5,755 nt of DNA from Rhodobacteraceae bacterium UBA2776 (lineage in GTDB: Bacteria > Pseudomonadota > Alphaproteobacteria > Rhodobacterales > Rhodobacteraceae): the NCBI GenBank assembly GCA_002352425.1, contig DEIK01000109.1, forward strand, positions 633-6,387. Direction: 5' to 3'. Positions within the stretch are counted from its first letter, which is position 1, and each line of letters opens with the position of its first letter. The translations under genes and the position numbers were made by a program. Of the stretch, positions 1 through 4,766 are shown in pieces. The notes under the pieces are model-generated. The model did no database searches, was not told the origin of the DNA, and was given only the letters and a program-made list of their open reading frames with translations.

Positions 1-383
1 GTGCGATCGAGGAGAAATTCTGGGTGGCATTTTGCGACGTGATCGAGTTGCCTGAAGCGCTGCGCAATGATGCCGAGGATCAGAACGCGACAAAGGCCGA
101 TGTGGCACGCAGGCTTGTGGCCAAACCATCGAGTCATTGGGAGCCTTTGCTTGAAGCTGCAAATTGTTGCTGCACCATCATCAAAACGCCGCTTGAGGCA
201 TCGAAGGATGCACATTTTGCCGCGCGCGGGGTTTTTGACTGGAAGATTTCGGTTGCAGGCCAGCAGGTGACGGCGCTGCCAATGCCGATTGCCCCCGAAT
301 TTAGAGCCCCCCCCGCCGATCCGGTCGCGGCCCCCGATCTGGGAGAACAAAATGCCACATTCAGGATTGGGGAAACCACATAA
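1..383 (+). CDS. CaiB/BaiF-family CoA-transferase (or racemase relative), C-terminal part only
   Basis: This is the 3' end of a gene entering from upstream. The first whole codon is at 3 and the TAA stop is at 381-383, leaving about 126 residues of a family usually near 380-400. The fragment opens with AIEEKFWVAFCDVI, close to the 'alE.kFW..fC' segment common in class III CoA-transferases and alpha-methylacyl-CoA racemases. The next part (ARRLVAKPSSHW, then an 'AARGVF' segment) matches the usual C-terminal 'W...l......pv....e....p...arg.f' pattern. Family members transfer CoA between carboxylic acids, or epimerise 2-methylacyl-CoA, in the cytoplasm. The catalytic Asp lies in the missing N-terminal part, so the two activities cannot be separated here. 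A GTG at 24 is internal, not a start. Three consecutive cysteines (CCC) and a run of eight C bases at 307-314 are small oddities. A separate promoter follows, so this gene probably belongs to a different transcript that may serve the same pathway. Confidence 0.8.
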   Translation, partial: AIEEKFWVAFCDVIELPEALRNDAEDQNATKADVARRLVAKPSSHWEPLLEAANCCCTIIKTPLEASKDAHFAARGVFDWKISVAGQQVTALPMPIAPEFRAPPADPVAAPDLGEQNATFRIGETT

Positions 384-400
384 ATATATGCTCGACAAGG

Positions 401-429
401 TTGACGGGGGGCGAGGATTGAAATATTCT
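401..429 (+). promoter_or_regulatory. Putative sigma-70-type promoter of the six-gene operon
   Basis: TTGACG at 401-406 matches five of six bases of the -35 consensus. TATTCT at 424-429 matches four of six bases of the -10 consensus. They are separated by exactly 17 bp. Transcription would start near 435-437, leaving a leader of about 38 nt before the ATG at 474. The spacer begins within a run of six G (406-411). The -10 element lies inside the inverted repeat at 422-447, as expected for a repressible promoter. This was read by eye and not tested. Confidence 0.55.
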
Positions 430-447
430 AACATTTGTTAGAATATT
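422..447. promoter_or_regulatory. Perfect 12-bp inverted repeat, probable repressor operator
   Basis: The arms are aatattctaaca (422-433) and tgttagaatatt (436-447), separated by TT. All 12 pairs are perfect complements. The site covers the -10 element and the predicted transcription start, so a bound dimer would block RNA polymerase. The two-base centre and AT-rich arms argue against a transcription terminator: the loop is too tight and no U-run follows. Size and symmetry suit a TetR- or MarR-type dimer, which often controls acyl-CoA catabolism, but no regulator gene lies in the window and the motif was not matched to a named regulon. Confidence 0.7.
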
Positions 448-462
448 AATGAATCAGAACCA

Positions 463-470
463 AAGGGGGA
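463..470 (+). promoter_or_regulatory. Ribosome binding site of the transglutaminase-like gene
   Basis: AAGGGGGA lies just upstream of the ATG at 474, with a core-to-start spacing of about 5 nt. It supports this start and the reading of the gene as first in the operon. Confidence 0.65.
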
Positions 471-473
471 GCA

Positions 474-1196
474 ATGTCGGAAACCGAGCTTTCAGAAGAA
501 GCAGCGCGCTATGTATCTCCTGCATATTATATCGACAGCGACAGCATGGAAGTGCAGGCGTTTGTCATGGGTGCGTTGCGCAACATGTCACCTGATGCGT
601 CCAAAAAGGATAAGGCGATCCGCCTGTTTGAAGCGGTGCGCGATGACATCCGTTATGACCCCTACAAGTTCGAGATGAACGCCGACGCTTACCGCGCAAG
701 TATGATCGCCGGGATGGAGGCAACATATTGTGTGCCAAAAGCCATCCTTCTGACGGCCTGTTTGCGGGCTGTCGGGGTTCCGGCGGCGGTCGGGTTTGCC
801 GATGTGCGCAATCATTTAACCACGCCCAAGTTGCTTGAATTGATGGAGACCGACCTGTTTATCAACCACGGCTATGTGCAGCTGTGGCTGGACAACAAAC
901 CCTACAAGGTCACCCCTGCCTTTAACATGGACCTCTGCACGCGGTTTGGCGTCAAGCCGCTGGTGTTTGATGGGGAAAGTGATGCGCTGTTCCACGAATT
1001 TGACATGAACGATCAGCGGCATATGGAATACGTTTCAGACCACGGTGTGCATCAAGATGCCCCGATGGAAGATTTCCTGCGAACCTTCAAAGAAAATTAC
1101 CCCAAACTGGAAACCTTCAACAACGAAGGCATGACAAAACGCGGGGCTGAAGGGTTTGACAAGGGGTTTGCTCAATCCAAAGGTGGCGAGATATGA
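474..1196 (+). CDS. Transglutaminase-like (Cys/His) domain protein, first gene of the operon
   Basis: A 240-residue protein with no signal peptide or membrane segment, so probably cytoplasmic. Residues about 46-63 (KAIRLFEAVRDDIRYDPY) form the usual lead-in helix of transglutaminase-like domains. Cys86 in ATYCVPKAILLTACLRAVGVPA fits the nucleophile helix, and His132 in NHGYVQLWLD fits the 'HaWvevyl' catalytic strand. The third catalytic residue is normally Asp 15 residues after the His ('vDpt'); here that position is Thr147, in KVTPAFN. Residues 150-200 continue with a conserved-looking LCTRFGVKPLVFDG and HMEYVSDHG region, and the last 25 residues are polar and probably flexible. The family includes cysteine proteases, amidases and acyl transferases. 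Related Cys-His-Asp enzymes such as arylamine N-acetyltransferases take acyl groups from CoA thioesters, so an acyl-CoA substrate is conceivable, but the function is unknown. The 3' end overlaps the MaoC gene by four bases (ATGA), so the two are probably translationally coupled. Confidence 0.8.
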   Translation: MSETELSEEAARYVSPAYYIDSDSMEVQAFVMGALRNMSPDASKKDKAIRLFEAVRDDIRYDPYKFEMNADAYRASMIAGMEATYCVPKAILLTACLRAVGVPAAVGFADVRNHLTTPKLLELMETDLFINHGYVQLWLDNKPYKVTPAFNMDLCTRFGVKPLVFDGESDALFHEFDMNDQRHMEYVSDHGVHQDAPMEDFLRTFKENYPKLETFNNEGMTKRGAEGFDKGFAQSKGGEI

Positions 1197-1627
1197 AATA
1201 TCTGGATGATTTCAAGGTTGGTCAGGTCTACGAATTTCGCACGAAACCCTTAAGCAAACAGCAGATCATGGAGTTTGCGCAGGAATGGGACCCGCAGCCG
1301 CTGCATCTTGACGAGGCGCATTCGGTCAAAATCCACGGCAGCCTGATTGCCTCTGGCTTGCAGACCATTCTGGTCGTGTTCCAACCACTTATGTCCGAAA
1401 TGATGGTTGGTGTGGCAAATATTGGCGGTATCGGCTTTGATTCCTTGCGCTGGGTGCGCCCGATGCGCCCCGATGAGACGCTGGATATCCGGGTCGTGAT
1501 TGTCAGCGTCACTCATTCGCGCAGCAAGCCTGATCGCGGGGTTATGAAATATACGATTGAAGCACGAAATCCGGCTGGTGAGGTGATTTTCACCGCCGAA
1601 ACGCCGGTGATGATAAAACGCAAATAA
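1193..1627 (+). CDS. MaoC-like hot-dog enoyl-CoA hydratase/dehydratase
   Basis: A 144-residue single hot-dog domain protein. The hydratase motif is clear: FAQEWDPQPLHLDE (residues 28-41) gives the expected catalytic Asp33 and His38, with the following G-S-L-I-A-S-G segment (49-55) supplying the usual Ser-Gly at the active site. By analogy with (R)-specific enoyl-CoA hydratases such as PhaJ, it would add water to a trans-2-enoyl-CoA in the cytoplasm, acting as a homodimer or with a partner. The C-terminal half (IGFDSLRWVRPMRPDETLDI, then YTIEARNPAGE) is the normal beta-sheet part of the fold, and the length is typical. The start at 1193 overlaps the previous stop as ATGA and has AAAGGTGG at 1179-1186. 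The neighbouring acyl-CoA dehydrogenases would make its substrate. Some dimeric MaoC proteins work only as heteromers, but no second MaoC gene is visible here. Confidence 0.88.
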   Translation: MKYLDDFKVGQVYEFRTKPLSKQQIMEFAQEWDPQPLHLDEAHSVKIHGSLIASGLQTILVVFQPLMSEMMVGVANIGGIGFDSLRWVRPMRPDETLDIRVVIVSVTHSRSKPDRGVMKYTIEARNPAGEVIFTAETPVMIKRK

Positions 1628-1639
1628 AGGGGTGCCGCA

Positions 1640-2749
1640 ATGAGCACGGAACAAGACGAAGACCTGCGCCTGTTGCGCGAAAGCGTCAGCACCTTGCTGG
1701 AACGCGCCGGCGGTGTCGCCCGTGCGCGCCGCGTGCGTGATGATGGTGCCGGTTGGGACGGCGCAATCTGGAGCGATTTGGCCGAGGCTGGCGTGCTGGG
1801 CGTTACCACCCCCGAAGAGACCGGTGGCCTTGGCATGGGCCTGCCTGCCGCCGGAGTGATCGCCGAGGAAATCGGTCGCGTGATCGCGCCGGAACCTGTG
1901 GTGCCCACCGTTGCGATGGCGATTGGCCTGCTGCATCGGCTGTGCCCTGATGCGTCATTGCTGGAAGATACGATTGCAGGCGCGGCCCCGCTGGCCGTTG
2001 CTTGGCAGGAACGCGATGCGCGCGGTGTGTCCGACGTGATTGACTGTCGCCTAAAAGACGGTGTGCTAACCGGTTCCAAGGATTGGGTCATGGGCCTGGC
2101 TGATGGCGCGCCGCTTTTGGTGGTTGCCAAATCAACGGACGGTCTGGCGTTGGTGCGGGTGGCTGGTGATGCTATCGGTGTCACCAAACAGACAGCACGG
2201 CAATCAGATGGCAGTGTGCTGACTTCTATAAGCTTTGCGGCAACCCCCGCGGAGGTTCTGGCCGAAGGGGCAGGGGTTGCACCCGCCCTTGCCGATGCGG
2301 TTGCCGATGCAACAGCTTTGACCGCAGCCGAGCTGGTCGGGGTAAGCGGATCGGCGTTGGAATTGACGCTGGACTACATCAAAACCCGCGAGCAGTTCGA
2401 TAAACCGATCGGGTCTTTTCAAGTGATCCAGCATCGCGCTGTGGACATGAAAATCATGCAAGAGGTCGCCCAGGCAGCGGTGCGCGAAGCATTGGCTGCG
2501 ATGGAAAACGCCGCCACGCCTCAGGCCCGTTCCCGTCAGGCCAGCCGCGCCAAGGCCCGTGCCTGTGTGGCCTCCCAGAAAATCACCCGCGAGGCGATCC
2601 AGCTACATGGCGCAGTTGGATACACCGACGAATTCGATGTCGGGCTGTTGTTGAACCGGGCGCTGGTTTTGTCGGCATGGTTGGGCGACGGAGCCTATCA
2701 TCGCCGCCGCTGGCTGGAACTTCGAGACACCGAGGAGGTTGCACAATGA
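1640..2749 (+). CDS. Acyl-CoA dehydrogenase family subunit, probably non-catalytic partner
   Basis: A 369-residue protein of the acyl-CoA dehydrogenase (ACAD) family. The N-terminal helical domain includes LAEAGVLGVTTPEETGGLGM (about 47-66). The C-terminal domain carries YIKTREQFDKPIGSFQVIQH (246-265) and REAIQLHGAVGYTDE (317-331), both typical FAD/tetramer-interface motifs. The middle domain is degenerate: where most ACADs have 'SEP.AGSD', this protein reads QERDARGVSD (123-132). Neither usual position for the catalytic Glu appears filled. The helix position used in isovaleryl-CoA dehydrogenase aligns by eye to Ala224, and the C-terminal 'YEG' position reads LGD (348-350). This suggests a structural or cofactor-binding subunit that works with the ACAD encoded next. 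The start ATG has AAAGGGG at 1626-1632, which overlaps the stop of the MaoC gene. The 3' end overlaps the next start by four bases (ATGA), consistent with coupled production of two subunits. Confidence 0.85.
   Translation: MSTEQDEDLRLLRESVSTLLERAGGVARARRVRDDGAGWDGAIWSDLAEAGVLGVTTPEETGGLGMGLPAAGVIAEEIGRVIAPEPVVPTVAMAIGLLHRLCPDASLLEDTIAGAAPLAVAWQERDARGVSDVIDCRLKDGVLTGSKDWVMGLADGAPLLVVAKSTDGLALVRVAGDAIGVTKQTARQSDGSVLTSISFAATPAEVLAEGAGVAPALADAVADATALTAAELVGVSGSALELTLDYIKTREQFDKPIGSFQVIQHRAVDMKIMQEVAQAAVREALAAMENAATPQARSRQASRAKARACVASQKITREAIQLHGAVGYTDEFDVGLLLNRALVLSAWLGDGAYHRRRWLELRDTEEVAQ
2732..2738 (+). promoter_or_regulatory. Ribosome binding site that sets the start of the second acyl-CoA dehydrogenase
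   Basis: GAGGAGG, a near-perfect anti-16S match, ends 7 nt before the ATG at 2746. It lies inside the end of the previous gene. It favours 2746 over the longer in-frame ATG at 2677, which would add 23 residues of arginine- and glycine-rich sequence unlike the ACAD family. Confidence 0.8.
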
Positions 2750-3891
2750 CCGATTGGAATGCACTAAGCGACGCGGAGTTTCGCACCCAAATCCGCAGCT
2801 TCTTTGAGGCCGAGTATCCCGAGGAGCTGCGCCATCTGCCGCACCGTCCGAAGTTTGCCGAGGTTGAACATTGGCACGTGAAACTGCACGCCAAAGGCTG
2901 GGTTGCGCCCGCGTGGCCCGCTGAATTTGGTGGCATGGGGCTGGAAGCGGCCAAGCTGATGATTTATTACGAAGAACAGCAAAGCTACGGTGTAAATCGA
3001 GGCCGTGATATGGGCATCCAGATGGTTGGCCCGCTGATCATCAAATACGGCACTCAGGAACAGAAAGATTACTGGCTGCCGCGCATCCTGAGCTGCGAAG
3101 ACATCTGGTGTCAGGGCTATTCCGAACCCGGCGCCGGATCAGATTTGGCCAATTTGCGCACCAGTGCCGTGATCGACGGCGATGATTTTGTCATCAATGG
3201 CCAGAAAACCTGGACCACGATGGCCCATGACGCCACCCACATTTTCATGTTGGTGCGCACCGATCCTGATGCACCGCGTAAACAGCAGGGGATCAGCTTT
3301 ATTTTGGCCAAGATGGACCAGCCCGGCGTTGAGGTGCGCACCATCACCACGCTGGCGGGCGAGACCGAGTTTTGCGAGGTGTTTTTCGATGATGCCCGCA
3401 CCCTGCGCGCCAATCTGGTCGGCGAGATCGACAAGGGCTGGAGCATGGCCAAAGCGCTGCTTAGTTTCGAGCGCATCTTTATCGGCAACCCGGGCCTCGC
3501 ACAAAATGCGCTGGCGCAGCTGGAAACATTTGCCAAGGGCCGTGGTGCCTTTGATGACGCGGTTTTCCGCGACCGTTTTGCTACGGTGGCGCTGGATGTA
3601 GAAGATCACGCCGCACTCTATTCGCGTTTCGCTGACCAGCTTAAGCGCGGTGAAACATTGGGTGCGGATGTGTCGATGCTGAAAATCTGGGTCACTGAAA
3701 CCTATCAGCGCATCACCGAATTGATGATCGAGGTTGCAGGTCCGGATGGCGGCAGCCTTGGCCCCTTGCAGGCTGGCAATGTCGGCGTTGATGTTCTGGC
3801 CAGTTTTTACAAAGCGCGCCCGTCAACGATTTATGGCGGCTCAAACGAAATCCAACGCAATATTTTATCTAAAGCCGTTCTTGGCCTTTGA
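2746..3891 (+). CDS. Acyl-CoA dehydrogenase, catalytic-type subunit
   Basis: A 381-residue FAD-dependent acyl-CoA dehydrogenase that would oxidise an acyl-CoA to the 2-enoyl-CoA and pass electrons to ETF. The start at 2746 is set by the GAGGAGG site and the ATGA overlap with the preceding gene. Domains in order are an N-terminal helical domain with WPAEFGGMG (57-65); a middle beta domain with WCQGYSEPGAGSDLANL (121-137), the FAD/substrate signature, and INGQKTWTT (150-158); and a C-terminal helical domain ending in YGGSNEIQRNI (363-373), the second family signature. The Glu at the MCAD-type position is replaced by Gly364. Glu242 in SFERIFIG falls where isovaleryl-CoA dehydrogenase keeps its base, so it is the likely catalytic residue. 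Together with the degenerate ACAD immediately upstream this suggests an alpha2-beta2 enzyme like the paired FadE proteins of steroid side-chain degradation. The chain length and nature of the substrate are not evident. Confidence 0.92.
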   Translation: MTDWNALSDAEFRTQIRSFFEAEYPEELRHLPHRPKFAEVEHWHVKLHAKGWVAPAWPAEFGGMGLEAAKLMIYYEEQQSYGVNRGRDMGIQMVGPLIIKYGTQEQKDYWLPRILSCEDIWCQGYSEPGAGSDLANLRTSAVIDGDDFVINGQKTWTTMAHDATHIFMLVRTDPDAPRKQQGISFILAKMDQPGVEVRTITTLAGETEFCEVFFDDARTLRANLVGEIDKGWSMAKALLSFERIFIGNPGLAQNALAQLETFAKGRGAFDDAVFRDRFATVALDVEDHAALYSRFADQLKRGETLGADVSMLKIWVTETYQRITELMIEVAGPDGGSLGPLQAGNVGVDVLASFYKARPSTIYGGSNEIQRNILSKAVLGL

Positions 3892-3921
3892 CACCTGTTT
3901 ACCAATCAAGAGGACACTAAA

Positions 3922-4743
3922 ATGACTGACTATGTAAAAAGATACGCTGAAAAATACCCTAAACTGTCGTTCGATGCACCGGCTGACCGTGTGTTGCGCA
4001 TGACCTTTGATCGCCCCGAGACGTATAATTCGATCTGCGCCGAAACCCACACCCAGATGACCGATATCTGGATTGATATGAATCGCGATCAGGATTTTAA
4101 CTCGATCATCGTCACGGGTCGCGGCAAAGCATTTTCCGCTGGTGGCGATTTCAGCCTGATTGAAAACATGATCGGCAACCCGACTGAAATCATGAAGACA
4201 TGGAAAGAAGCCAAAGATCTAGTTTACAACATCATCAATTGCAACAAGGTTATTATTTCCGCCATCAATGGCCCTGCCGCTGGTGCCGGTCTGGTTGTTG
4301 CAATGCTGGCCGATATTTCCATCGCTGGCAAACGCGCCAAAATCGTTGACGGCCACCCGCGTCTGGGTGTTGCTGCGGGCGATTGCGCCGCGATCATCTG
4401 GCCACTGCTGTGTGGCATGGCCAAAGCCAAATACTACCTGCTGACCTGCAAGCCAATCACTGGCGAAGTCGCCGATCAAATCGGTATGGTTTCCATGTGT
4501 GTCGAAGACGACATGTTGGAACAGACCTCGATTGATATTGCGACAGAAATGGCCACAGCATCGCAAAGCGCGACCCGCTGGACCAAATATTCGCTGAACA
4601 ATTGGTTACGTCAGGCCGGGCCGATCTTTGATGCCTCGACTGCGTTGGAAATGCTGGGTTTCTTGAGCGAAGACGTGAAGGAAGGTGTGTTGTCACACCG
4701 TGAAAAGCGTGCGCCGAAATTTGATCCTAACTGCCCAATCTAG
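3922..4743 (+). CDS. Crotonase-superfamily (enoyl-CoA hydratase-like) protein without the usual glutamates
   Basis: A 273-residue crotonase-fold protein of normal family length. The oxyanion-hole segments are present: KAFSAGGDF (69-77) and NGPAAGAGL (116-124). The two glutamates of classical enoyl-CoA hydratase are absent: the position in 'GGcELA' is Val125 and the position in 'PEi.lG' is His145, within GHPRLGVAAGD (144-154). The His145/Asp154 arrangement recalls 6-oxocamphor hydrolase, a crotonase that cleaves a cyclic beta-diketone by a retro-Claisen reaction. The His recalled at position 122 of that enzyme is Ala here. The C terminus has ALEMLGFLSEDVKEG and the common 'hREKRaPkF' ending (259-267). 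It could hydrate an enoyl-CoA by another mechanism or hydrolyse a C-C bond; the sequence does not decide. AAGAGGA at 3908-3914 precedes the ATG. The 30-bp gap to the previous gene shows no terminator, so operon membership is likely. Confidence 0.87.
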   Translation: MTDYVKRYAEKYPKLSFDAPADRVLRMTFDRPETYNSICAETHTQMTDIWIDMNRDQDFNSIIVTGRGKAFSAGGDFSLIENMIGNPTEIMKTWKEAKDLVYNIINCNKVIISAINGPAAGAGLVVAMLADISIAGKRAKIVDGHPRLGVAAGDCAAIIWPLLCGMAKAKYYLLTCKPITGEVADQIGMVSMCVEDDMLEQTSIDIATEMATASQSATRWTKYSLNNWLRQAGPIFDASTALEMLGFLSEDVKEGVLSHREKRAPKFDPNCPI

Positions 4744-4766
4744 GATTTTCATCAAAGGAACCTGTC

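Noticed and set aside
422..447. Reading the inverted repeat as the terminator of the CoA-transferase gene.
   Set aside because: The stem is almost all A/T, the loop would be two bases, there is no U-run, and it overlaps a good promoter.
449..592. Short out-of-frame reading frame starting at ATG 449, a possible leader peptide.
   Set aside because: It has no ribosome binding site, runs deep into the transglutaminase-like gene, and shows no attenuator-like codon run.
1156..1161. TTGACA near the end of the transglutaminase-like gene as a promoter for the MaoC gene.
   Set aside because: No -10 hexamer at a suitable distance; the four-base overlap of the two genes argues for read-through transcription.
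1513..2187. Long open frame on the minus strand (224 codons), overlapping another at 1250-1936.
   Set aside because: Both lie opposite well-supported MaoC and acyl-CoA dehydrogenase genes, and their translations are low-complexity, rich in Ser/Ala/Arg or His/Gly, with no recognisable domain.
2677..2745. Longer N-terminus for the second acyl-CoA dehydrogenase from the ATG at 2677.
   Set aside because: The extra 23 residues are unlike the family and overlap the end of the preceding gene, while GAGGAGG at 2732-2738 points to 2746.
3139..3609. Minus-strand open frames within the second acyl-CoA dehydrogenase, plus a plus-strand frame at 3182-3601.
   Set aside because: They are shadows of a gene with both family signatures; their composition is unlike real proteins and no ribosome binding site supports them.
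3888..3893. Perfect TTGACA hexamer spanning the stop of the second acyl-CoA dehydrogenase, a possible internal promoter for the crotonase.
   Set aside because: No acceptable -10 lies 16-18 bp downstream. The best match, TAAAAT at 3918-3923, is 24 bp away and overlaps the crotonase start codon.
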